This document shows, piece by piece, positions 12,849 through 24,800 of a stretch of DNA of 64,000 nucleotides. The translations under genes and the position numbers were made by a program. The DNA comes from Siniperca chuatsi (lineage: Eukaryota > Chordata > Actinopteri > Centrarchiformes > Sinipercidae), in NCBI RefSeq assembly GCF_020085105.1, contig NC_058042.1:18679001-18743000 (forward strand). Reading direction: 5' to 3'. Below the pieces are notes generated by a model. The model ran no database searches. It worked only from the letters and a program-made list of their open reading frames with translations, and was not told the origin of the DNA. Numbering within the stretch: the first letter of the stretch is position 1; the number at the start of each line of letters is the position of its first letter.

Positions 12849-15800
12849 ATGAAGATGGCAGAGAAAGAGCCAGGGATGGTCACTCTTAGATTCACAAGCA
12901 TCATAGTTTGTGCTGTTTTACTGGGACAAGGATCCCCTGAGAAGACAGGTGAGTGCACCACCAAAAAATGTCGCTAAATACAATATTTGTATGTTTATTA
13001 CTACGTGTGTTATTTACATGATGCTGGCTCAGGCTGTCTCTGATGGGACTCTTTCAGGAGGTGGTAAAGAGGACCAGAGAGATGCCCTTCTTAAGGAGAT
13101 AATTTCAAAATGGAGTACAGGAAGTGGTTGGAATCCTCAGAGAGATCCTCCAGAAACAAACAAGGACCAGTCTGTGCACCCTTGGGTGAAGAATATCATG
13201 GGGAGCCTAAAAACCCTCAGCCTACTTCCCAGCAAGAACCTGCCTTCATTAAATAAGCCAATTGACAGGCACCGTCTCTCTGGCTTCCTCTACAACATCT
13301 CTCTGTACCTCCAAGAGATGGGTGCTGAGCTGGAGGAGGCACCGGCCGAGCCAGATGAGGAGCAGCTGTGGGAGAAGGTGCTGCATTACTTTCTCCAGTC
13401 TGAAGGGAGTGCTGCACTGAACCAGTGGAACGGCCGGGTGCCACCCCGGCCTAGCGTCAGACTGCAGGACTGGTTTTTGTCCCTGAGGGGCAGCCCGCAC
13501 TGGGACTGGCTGCTGGGGCTGCTACAGAGTCTGATCACTCTATCAGAGCGTCAGACTCAAAGGCCCCTCTTGACTTACTTATCTCAGAACTGGAGGACAG
13601 TGAGCGCTGTGCTGGAAGCTGCGCTTCAGGCTCTGGTCAGTGGGACCTATGGCCAGGCCAGCGCAGGCCTGCAGGGCTTCATCTGCGCTCTAAAGGGTCG
13701 TAGTGACTGTGCCTTCAGTGTAAGCTGGCTTCAGCAGCTACTGCGTTTCCTAGAAACACGCAACTGGAAGCCTGTGGTCAGTTTACACCCAGCAGGGGAA
13801 GGTGCTAAACACAGTAGAGGCTCAAGTGCGTTTGGACATTTAAAGCCCTTTAGCTTGCCTCCTGAGGCCATGAGGCAGGATGGGCTGTCTGGAAATGCAT
13901 CTCTGGAAGACATGATGGCCACAGAGGGTGATGCAGACTCCATGCAAAGTTTACTGCTGCATGCATTATCACGTTCGGGTGGAGGAGAGCGAGGTGGCCA
14001 CTTGGCACAGAAAAATCTAGCTCTGGTGCAGAGTTTGGATGGGCTGAGGAGGGGTCTCCTGCACAGGGTGGGTAGTTCTGTCTATGGTAACCTGAGGAAA
14101 AAGGTGTCACGAGTTACCATGGCGCTGCTTGATGATGTTAGCAGCCTGGTGGACGTGCCGCAGCCCAACGCTCAGGGCCAGTGCTCAGTTGGTGAGTATG
14201 TGGTGCAGTTAGCCTTAGAGGTAGTTGCACAATCATAACAGTTAAACTCATTAACTAACTCATTAGGCAAAGGGCTGAGTTAAATACTTGGCTCATCCCA
14301 CAGAAAAACAGGCCTCATTCAGTGGTGTCAGAAATGTTTAAGTTACATGCATACATACACACAATCTGATAATAGAATAATTAGATAATTAATGAAGAGC
14401 ACCCTCCAATTATAGTTCACATGACAGATGCTACTGTATGTGAATGCATTCTTTGAGGATGATTCTGAGAAAAGCAATGATACTACAAGTGTGCTTTTAA
14501 TTAACAGTATATCATGCATTGTTTAGATTGTGTTTAGTGTTACCAAGAAAAAAACCCTGTGTGCCTCATAAGTTTGGCCCTGGTTTCACCTGAAAGATAC
14601 AGGAGAGACAGTGACTGACACTGCTTTAAAATCTTTATAATCATCCTGGCCGGTGAAAGCATCTGTTGTTAGCCAAGCTAATCTCTTTATCCTTTCACTG
14701 ATGTCAGTAACATTATATCTTAGGCATTGTTAGCTGAGCTGCACTGTGACATCAGGTATAGTCGTGTACTGCAGGAGCTTCCAGTTGCTTTTTCCACCAC
14801 TTGTTCACTTTGATTTTCTGTTAATATTTGCTTTTCATTTGTCTTTTTGAAGGTGACCTGAGACAACTGATCTTATGGTAAGATATTTTAGGACTATGAT
14901 TCACTATAACATTGCAGTCCATATACTTGACAGTAAATTGTTTGCAAAAACAGATTCACATTTCTACGATTGTTCTGTCCATGCATATGTAGGGGGATAA
15001 GACATAATGTGACGTGGAACACACACGCTTTGGGCATTAGGTCCCAGGGTCTCCCTAGCTCACTCCCATTCCTGTCCTGCCCCTCCACTGAAGGAGATGA
15101 ACTAAGATCACAACTAACACCAGCCCACTCATCTCCAAAAACAGCCCCCTCTTCACGAACAATCTCCAAACGAAAACGCCTTCATGAACTTTCTACCGCA
15201 CCTCAACGCTCCCAGCTCAACCTGCCACCAACAGGGAGAACGAGAGAGAGCAACAGCCAGCAGAAAGAGATGGAGTACTCCACCTCTATAGAAATCCTGG
15301 AGGCAGCGTGTAATGAATCCATCCCAGGCTTGACAGGCGTCTCCAACTTCACCGTGTTCCTCTACTGTAAACTGTTTGAAGGGGAGAACGATTCAGTTGA
15401 TCCTGCAGTGGCCCAGATGGGGCTCGACCTGCATGCCACATGCTCTGATGCAGCTTGGTACCTGTCGGCTGCTGAGGAGGACTTCCTTTGGGTTCATGTC
15501 TGCAGCGAGTTCTTTGCCCATGAATTCAACAACACAGTGTGTGCCAACTCGTCTTTCTGGCTGCAGAGAGCACATCAGGTAAAGGATCGCTTTTTTGCTG
15601 AGTGTTTTCTGGGACTTTTACATAACATGTCATCAGTAAGCTAAATATCTGTCATGGCCAGGCTTACAGATGACATGCTGTGCATACGTATTTGTGCATT
15701 GCTTGTTTTTTTCTCACAATTCTTTCTACTTCATTTTAACTTATTCTAAGTTTTTCTTATTCTAAAATATTTGCAGACTGCACTGACAAAGGAATACCAA

Positions 15801-18800
15801 TTTTTTAACCAGACAAGTATAGACGACCTGTGTGTGCAGCTGTCAGGTGAGGTGATCGGAAGTCCAGGACTCGACGAGAACTGTCTGGCCCAGTTGGGCA
15901 GCAGGTTGCTCAATGCCCAGGTTTTCAGACACTGCTTCCTACCCAACAACTCCATCCTGATCTCATCTTTGTGCGGGAGAGAGTCCCCTGACTCGCACCA
16001 ATCCTTGCCAGAGGGCAGCTGGGCTGCGGCGTACTGCTCCAAAATACACAACTTCTCCAATGTTGACACCATTGAGGAGACTTGTCAGTACAGGGAGTGG
16101 GCTGTGCATCATTTTACCAACTCCACCCTCCTGGAACTCTGTGGGCAGACGCATGGATTGAGAGAGTACATTTGTCTAAATGCCACATTCTACAATCAGC
16201 TGTTAAGATCGATGCCTCAGTTTGCTGATTTCTGTGCTGATCTGCAGGCAGAACTGGAGGGCAGGAAGTGCTTCCTTCAGAGGTTTTTTGACATGCTCCC
16301 AGCGCCGTATGAGTTTGACACATCACAGCTGTGTGTGGACCCGGCTCCACTGCTGGTGGACGTTCTACACAAGCTGAGTGTGTGTGAGGTCGAGGGAGGG
16401 GAGCGTGAAGGGTTTTTAGTGGTGCTGGGATATGTGCTGCGAGTCCTGGACTTTGTGGTGGGCCTCTCTTCGGGTCTGGACGAGGGGGAAAGAGAGGCGA
16501 GACAAGGATTGGGTCAGGCCATCCTCCTCTCCAGTCTCCTTGACAACACCTCCTGGGCCACACTGCAGCCAGAAGCCTCCATGAGCGTCCTTCACACTGT
16601 GGGAGTCTTCCTCCGCAGAGAGCGGAATGCCACTCTCAAAGAGGACCTGCTGAGCTGCTTTAGTGTAAGATGGCTGACTGACACACTCACACACAAACAC
16701 ATACACTCACACATACACAAAGCAAAGAGTGAATAACTTGTTTCTGCTGTTACATCAGCCCGTCTTGTGGGACCTCATCCAGCTGGATGACAACTCATCT
16801 GCTCTCAGGGTTCTGCTGCAGGTACTGGCCTGCGCAGCTACATTCACATTTAACCTTTCACAACATCACTGAACTTTATATTTAGAGTGAATCACTTTAT
16901 CTCACCAGGAGTACCTCCAGATGCCAAGAGACAGCATTCGCACTCTAGTGATGTCTGCTGAAAAAGATGCTGTCAAGAGATTTCTCTCCCATATGCATCA
17001 AAGTTGGGACCAGCTACAAGTTGAAACCGGACAGGTTTGTTTTTAAACTCCCAACAAAACACTGAATGTACTATTAGTGACATTTTTTACTAAGATAATT
17101 GTTCGCGTAAAAGCCGTCATTTCTTATTACAATGTACAGTTCTGCTGACTACAGTTCTACTCTATTGCACTCCTTGTGCTGTTTCTATTTAATTTGAATC
17201 TATGTCATAGCCCATGCATAGTTAAAGAGGGCCAAATTTATTCAGTTTCTTTCCTGCTGTTTTGTTTTCTCTGTCAGGCGTCTCAAAAAGAGTTGCAGGC
17301 CATGGAAACAATGACCGCTGCTTTTATCCATAAGTTCCCCCGAGTGACCCCAGAATTGTTTGTGGACCTGTCTCAGTTCATTCCCTTCATGTCTGTCTCT
17401 GACATCATGAGCTTCCCAGCCTCCCTGATAGTCAACGACAGCGTGTGAGTTACTGACCCACAAAACAATTGCATTTACTTTGATATATCTTCATGTGCTG
17501 ATGCTAACAGCTTCCGCGTTGCTCTTTAGGTTGACAGCCATTCGTGACCACAGTTCAGGGATGAAGTCACTGCAGAAAAAGGCCTTTGTTAAAAGACTCC
17601 TACAGTCGAGTGTGGTGGGTGATGTCCCTACGTGGCCACCGTACTTTCTCAGTTCCATCCTCCCGCTTCTGCCTTACCTCCCAGTCAGTCATTTTCAGCA
17701 ACTAACATCACAACAGGTTAGGGGCCATTTTACTGATTTAAAAATCTTTACATAACAGCTGTATCTCTTTCACAGATGTTATCCATCTCAGACCATTGAT
17801 TGGGGTGCTTACATATGTACAGATGACAAATTAAAAGGAAAACAGATGCTTCCATACAGGGCACAAGGACCACAGAATGGTTTGGAGTATAAAAATATGT
17901 GAATAATATGCTATGACCTTCACATTCACCAGATCTCAACTCAGTTAAACCCTTATGGGAGCTCAAACACCAAACCATCACCTTACCAAGGCCCTTGTCT
18001 TGTAATTTGTCATTTGTGTAGTTGGTGAATTTTGTTTTCAGCTTGTTTCAACATTTAATCTGTTTTCTCTTTTAGCTTACTCCTCTGGTAGAGTTGCTAG
18101 GCAAAAGCAGTCTGGATGGTGTAAGGGGGCGCCATGTGCTCCGGACCCTCTTCAGCAAGAAGAAGAATCTGACGAGTGATAACCTACTGAGGTGGGACCT
18201 AGATACTTAATGTTTATGTATGTTTGTATATCTGTATGATCACTTTACAGTACTCCAACATGTTTCCAAGGTGATGGTTCAGAGCTTCAGTCCTGCACTT
18301 GGTGTTGCTTTGTGTTTGGCCGTACTACTATATTTAACTAAGTTTGATCATCTGAGGACGTACTTGAAATAGGTGTCCCTGTTGACATGACCCCTTAGCG
18401 AGATTATTTCTTGACATCCAAGATCATCGTTAGGTCATAATTTGTTTAGGTATTTATATGTGGTGCTATACCAGGTATGGAAAAGTACATCTGTTTTCTC
18501 TCTCTCCTCATTTCCTGTTTGCCTCTATTCTGTCTGCTATACAATAAAGGTGAAAATGCCCAAAAAAGAAAAAGATAATGTCTTTTTGCAGGTTAGGAGT
18601 CCTTGCATGTTACCTGGATCCAGTGGACCTGGCTTCATTTCTTCAGGACTCAGCTGTGTCCTCGGCTCTCTGGCAGCAGCTGGCTCAGTGCACGTCCAAG
18701 GGGTTCATCAGTGCCAGCGGCAGGGTAAGCAGCACATGCTCTCTAGTCCACTACAGAAAATCTTTTTTTTTTGTGTTGTTGCACACAATGTCTGACTAAC

Positions 18801-21800
18801 TCTGTTTAACTGTTTCATGGACAGCTGTCCTCTTGGTTGCTACCAGCCGTTCAGAACCTGAACTTCAGCAGCATGGCTCCCCCAGAGCTGTCTGCCCTCA
18901 GTGGTCTGTTACCTCAGTTAGGAGCTCCCTTCCTGCTTTCACTCTCCTCGCAACAACTCCTGGAAATCCTGTCACAACCAGGATTACATAGATATTCCCC
19001 AGCACAGGTCAGCAGGGAATTTCTTCCTCATGTGACTTCCTGTTATTCTTATCTTGGGCAAAGTTGTTAAATGTTCTCCACCATTTTGTGGTTTTAGATA
19101 TTAGTAAGCTTCTCTTGTTTTCTACCTGCCATAGGCTTCAAGTGTAACTGAAAATGTCTACAAATGAGTTGCATTTCTAGTTCCCAAATTTGATTGAAAG
19201 AAATGTCAAGGCAATCATTAGTGTTTTCTCTAAGATGCTACATGGAACTATGATGCATCACCCCTTTTCACAAAAAAGAAAAGCTAGCCTTGACTCTAAA
19301 ATATGCCGCAGGGATTTTTGTCATAATTGTATATCTACAATGAATTAGCTATCAAATTTCTAGAGAAAAGAAGAGGATAAACATTGATCAAATATGTGAC
19401 CTTTACCCAAAATAATGAACTTAAAATGCAAATATTTTTTATGAACTCTTATTCTAAAAAAAAAATTATTCTATAAATTATTCTATAAATTATTCTATAA
19501 ATTCTTTCCTCAGGCTTTTCAAATGTTATCCAAAATTTCCAAGGACACCACTGTAAGTAGACATTTTCAAAATATTTTTGCTGAATTTCAGCCAACTGCA
19601 CTTTCACCACTGTGTTTCTCTCTCCCTGCCAGCTCACCATGGACAAACTGTGCAGACTGAAGCCGTTACACTCTGGTCTCTCCCCTGCTGTGCTCAGAGA
19701 CCTCCAGTGGCCTGAGATCAGTGAAGCTGCCCACTGCCAGTGCTGGAGAACATTGCTAATTGATCTTAAGCCTGGCCATAGAGCCATGCTATACAATGCA
19801 ATGCAGGAGGTGACTGTGCTATTATCTGACTTCAGTGCATTACTTTCTTATCTTTTCATCTCTCCTTATAATTTGCTGTGACTCACCTTGTTGTCACATG
19901 TTGACTAGATTGACACAGTGGAGGTGGAGGTTTTGGCAGTTGATACGATTCAACATCACCATCCTTTTTTATTCTTGCAGATTGTGTAAGATGCCCAAAA
20001 CTTACTGGAAAATATCTCATTAAGTAAAAACAAAAAAACTGTGGCCTGTGTATCATTAATCCAGCTAATCTGGAACTAGGATTTCCAGAAAGTGTTCATT
20101 TGATCCACATGTGTGAAACCTGCTTTGTGTTTTCTAAAGGGCCTTTAAAGGCTTTTAGGTTTAAATTTACAGTGTTTTTGTTGTTGTTGTTGTATGTCAG
20201 CAGGCTCTACACAGAGACTTGCAGAGCATCACTCAGCAGGTAAACTGTCTATTACCATTTGTCCCTCTGAGGAAGATGATGGAAACCTTCAATGGAGAAA
20301 CTATCCTGAGAGATATCAACCTGTATAGAGACATACGCTGGTCACCACAGCAGGTGCACATTTTACTTTAATCTACCTTTGTGTGCTGCATTGGGATGAC
20401 AACAATAAATTGGCAGTTCTCTGACTAAAGAAGAAAATGTTACCGGCTTCGGTTTTCAGTCCCATTAATCTGCAACTCATTGGATATGCTTCAGATGAGC
20501 CTTTCAGGATATTAATACTCCATATGCGTCAGCCGCCATCAAGCTAATTGGTTTGGATGTCGTACAATGGTGTGGAGGAGTGTAGCATAAATTAATAATG
20601 GCTACCTTTTTTGTCACAGCCAAGAGTGTATTTCACTGCCTGTTCTCGGCCTAACAAGACCTGAGTCAAATCAATAAAGATTGCCCTTTTCAATTAGTAG
20701 CTGTGCTGAAATAAATTGTGACACTGAATATTAAAACTAAAATAATATGTTTAATACTTCTAAAGTAAATATTTTAATACCTGTGTTTTTTGTGTGATTA
20801 AAAATGTATAAAAATCCTTTTATAATCAGTTTGAGGAATATTTAGTGAGCTTGTAATCACTCTAAATCCACGTTTCTGTGTAATTTTATGCAACATGCCC
20901 CTGTTCAATCAATCAATCCTAAAACTGATGCCACTGCACACATATACAAGATAGTATATCTAATGTGTTACAGTCACATCAGTGTTGTACTGCCAGTGTT
21001 GCATTCCAGATCCAGTCTGGTCATTTTTCACTCTGTAACTGCTTTTTAAGAAAACTAAAAGTTTGAAGTGATCCCTGAAACTTCAATGTTCATTATACTC
21101 ACTGCATTAAGAAAGGGTTGGATGGAACAAACAATACAATGACAATTTTGCTATTCTTTAGAGTTTTACCATGATGGTAAAACTCTGATGCTCAACCTCA
21201 CGTTAATCTGCCTATTAAATTTGGAGAAGTTTGGTGTATAATACTGTGTTCAAAATGGAAAGGGTTCATCCTCTGGGAAACAGGAACGTTTTGGCCTAAC
21301 ACTGGCATTAAAGGAAGTGTGATGGGATCATCAAAAACATGGGTGAACGACAGGATCTATCTTCTGTGAACTGTGAAATACCAGGATGCCAAATACCAGG
21401 AATTTGACCAGTCATTGTGAAAATGTCTTGCTCTTGGCCAAAGTGTTGGACTTGACATCCTTAAAGTGATATTTCACCAAAAATCATTTAAGCATCACAC
21501 ACTCACCCCCTATAGACTAGAAAGTTGGCTTTTAAAAGTTTGTCATTTTATTTTGAAGGGATTCCAATGGTGAGCGCTTTTTATAGGCAATGAAGTATCA
21601 AAACATCCGCTGAAACATCTCAAAGCAATAAACAACTGTTTCACTTTTCCTTAGTATGCTCACTCTCACTTTTTTTTACAAAATATGACAAAATATGGGT
21701 CCGACTTGTGAGCAAGCACGTGTCTGTTTGTGCATGTTTGTGTAAGTAATGATTGTGCCGAGTGCCTGCCCTCCTGCTCTTTAGGTCCCACCCCTAGAGA

Positions 21801-24800
21801 CACAAAGTAGTGTTAGTTTGACAAACTGCAATACTCTTTAAAAAGGACCATACCAGTGTTTTGGCAGGTTTTATCTCATAGTACCTTTTGCTTTATAGGC
21901 AACCATTGGTTTCAGCTGTTTTCAGGACAGAATGAAAATCAACTTGCAATTACATTCAACTTTTATAGTAACTACAATGTATTTTAGCTTCTTTGATTAA
22001 AATGTTATTCGCTTTAAGTTAAACCTTAGTCAAAATGCTGACCCTGACACTTTTTTCTGTCTGGACAGGCTCAGCTTTTGTTCAAAAAGATCCACAAATT
22101 TAAAAACATTACCAGCAAGATGGTGAGGTAAGTTGGATGTATTGCACCAGAACATTCAGATCTGTGATTTTAATCATTAAATAATTTTACCTGCAAACTG
22201 AATTAAAGCCTCACAACAAACAGATCCAGTCACAGTTTATTTTCAGGTCAGATACTCACTCAATAGACAATTTAAATAATGACCTCTCTTTTTCTTGCAG
22301 GGATCTGGGTCATATTGCCAGTGGAATGAGTTGTGACTGTTTGAGGCTTTGGAGCAACGATACAGATTTTGCAGAGCTGCTTCAGTTTGTTAGTGAGCTG
22401 CCTGGAGGCATGAGACCTGCTCTGGTGAGGAGCAAATACTTCAGCAGACTCTTTATCACAGTCTCTGATACGCAGCCATGAATCATTAGTTTGTTGTAGT
22501 TATGTTTCCGTAACAAATTTAAAATTATGTTTAATTCTAACAAGTTCAGATGTGTTTTGGCTGTGTTACCAGCGAAAATGTGTTGTAGACGAACTGAGGA
22601 AACAACCCAAACTCGACCTCGGTGCTTTAGGCTTTGGGTTTGCTACAACATTACCGTTAAGTATCTCCTCATTAAACATGCATTTTGCACTTTACATACA
22701 TATTTCACAATTTATCCAAGGATGACTACATTTACACCTCTGATCTGTTTTTTTCCAGTGTGACGATGATAGAGAACCTCTCTAATGCATCATTCATAGC
22801 CATACTGGACCACATTCAGGCACACTTTGCTGATTTCCTCAGGCTGCCACATTACAAGCAGATGAATTTAGCCGAGAAAGCCGTCTCTGAACTGGTAAAA
22901 CACCAACATGAACTATACAAATACTGCACTAGCTACATATCCTCACATGACGTGCAGGAGTTGACGCATTGCTATATGTTTTAGGTAAAAAAGTGTTATC
23001 AGAAACCATTTGCTGCATGTAATTTATAAACATCATTAAGTAAAAATAGAGTAATCCTAAATTAATCTCAGGGTAATTAAAATGATAAACTGGCACCATG
23101 AGCATTCAGAGCAAACTGGAACCCAGAGATGCTATTTCTGGTTAAATTAAATCAGGGCTTGCGTCAGTGATGGTGAGTCATATATTTGATTTGTATTAAC
23201 ACATTAATGGGGCAGAAAGAGTAAACTCCATTTGTTGGTTCAGGCTTCTCAAGCAAGCACACGCACACACACACACAAAGAGAGAGAAACTGAACGAAAT
23301 TCAGAACATAAGCTGCCTCATCCTCTCAACAGCTTTTCACACAAGTGAAGTCATATTAGTGTGAAATCCCTGTAATCCAGGTCCACTGACTGTACGTGGT
23401 GTTCTGCAGGGCTCTTCTCAGGCCGAGGGGGAGATTGATGGCACCACTCTGGACATCCTGGGGCCTTTACTGCCTTTCTTGGACCGGGACAGTTTGGCTC
23501 TGGTGGACAGAGGAGCTCTGACTATGCGGCTGGAGGAGATGAAAAGTTTCTGCCTTCCCAAAGAGGCTCTGAGAGATTTTAGTGCCCTGCTCACTCAGAA
23601 AGACCTGCTCGGGTAAAGGAACACAACTGCTGGAGAAAATTACGACATGTCCTGGTTATGACACCCGACTCTACAATATGTCGAGAGATTAATTTCAATC
23701 ATTATTTTTAAAAAAGTGATTTATTGGCTACACATTTACAAGCAAAAACGGCTGGAAATTTACAGAAGCATTTAAAAAAATTTTTTTAGGAAAAAACACT
23801 TAAATAGGACATTTTAATGTAAACTAAATGACATGTATCTTACAAAAATATTTTGACAAATTGCAAATTATTTAACTCAATAAAACTGAAGGAGGTTAAT
23901 GTTACATACATACAACCAAAAGACAACTGCAGACAAAAGTATTCAAGCAATATCAAGAAATCAAATGCTTATTCCTGTAGTATTTCATAAACAGCCAATC
24001 TATAATGGCTTACTTTCGGATAACAAATGTTGACTTAAAGGCTGAAAGCTGAGCATGAATGGCTCTTGAATTCGAGGAAATGTGTCAGGGCTTCTGTTCA
24101 TGAACTCATGTTACAATTTCTAATAAGACTAAGAGTCTACAGCCATGCTGGCGGCTCTGTGAAGCTGTACTTATCAACATTGGTGCTTTGAGCTAAATGC
24201 TAACGTCAGCATGCTAACATGCTCACAATGACAATGCTAACATGCTGATGTTAAGTAGGCGTAATATTTACCATGTTCACTGTCTGAGTTTGGCGTGTTA
24301 GCATGCTGGCATTTGCTAATTTGCTTTATCTTCTGTCTGTACAAAATTTCATGGCAATCCATTCAGTAGTTGTTGAGATATTTCAGTCTGAAGCAAAACA
24401 GTAGACTGATGGACTGACAGACATCCCTAGAGCCATACTGCTATCGCATGGCTAAAAATTCACATATAAGTGAATATATATAGCATTCTGACCTATACAT
24501 TTTGATTCCTATGGGAAGTAATGATTTATAAGTTGTTGAAAACAAAACACCTGTCAGTGTAGAGTAGTAGAATAAAAGTAATAGAGTAGAATGGTTTGTA
24601 TGCAGTCTAAAATACATAAAATGCCAGACAGGATAATTCCAGCATTGCGTTTGCAGTAAGACATGGATTATATAAAACAGCAGTAATGGGAAGATACAGT
24701 ATGTGTACTTGTTTGCCAGGGAGCCATCACAATGGCAAGTTGGGGATGTCGAACATTTGGGCAGACTGGTGTTTTCTCTCTCAACAAAGCAGATTAACTC

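Larger units (their letters stand above)
12849..19809 (+). other. strc: strc exon map, coding exons 1-14
   Basis: Exons: 12849-12948 (signal peptide), 13058-14191 (1,134 bases, the largest), 14853-14877 (25-base micro-exon), 14993-15578, 15777-16664, 16759-16821, 16909-17034, 17278-17444, 17530-17716, 18076-18191, 18592-18724, 18825-19007, 19514-19552 (39 bases) and 19633-19809. Exon 2 enters by splitting a glycine codon. The micro-exon completes a glycine and leaves two bases of a tryptophan codon that exon 4 closes, which fixes its boundaries. Exon 8 ends GT before a GTGAGT donor and exon 9 supplies the third base of that valine. Confidence 0.88.

Noticed and set aside
12910..13057. Open frame running continuously from 12910 into strc exon 2
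   Set aside because: Its first 50 codons read through the exon 1 donor at 12949 and an intron. A spliced start at 12849 gives a proper signal peptide and the correct phase.
19465..19500. Tandem array considered as a CRISPR-like repeat
   Set aside because: The copies are adjacent without spacers and the genome is eukaryotic.
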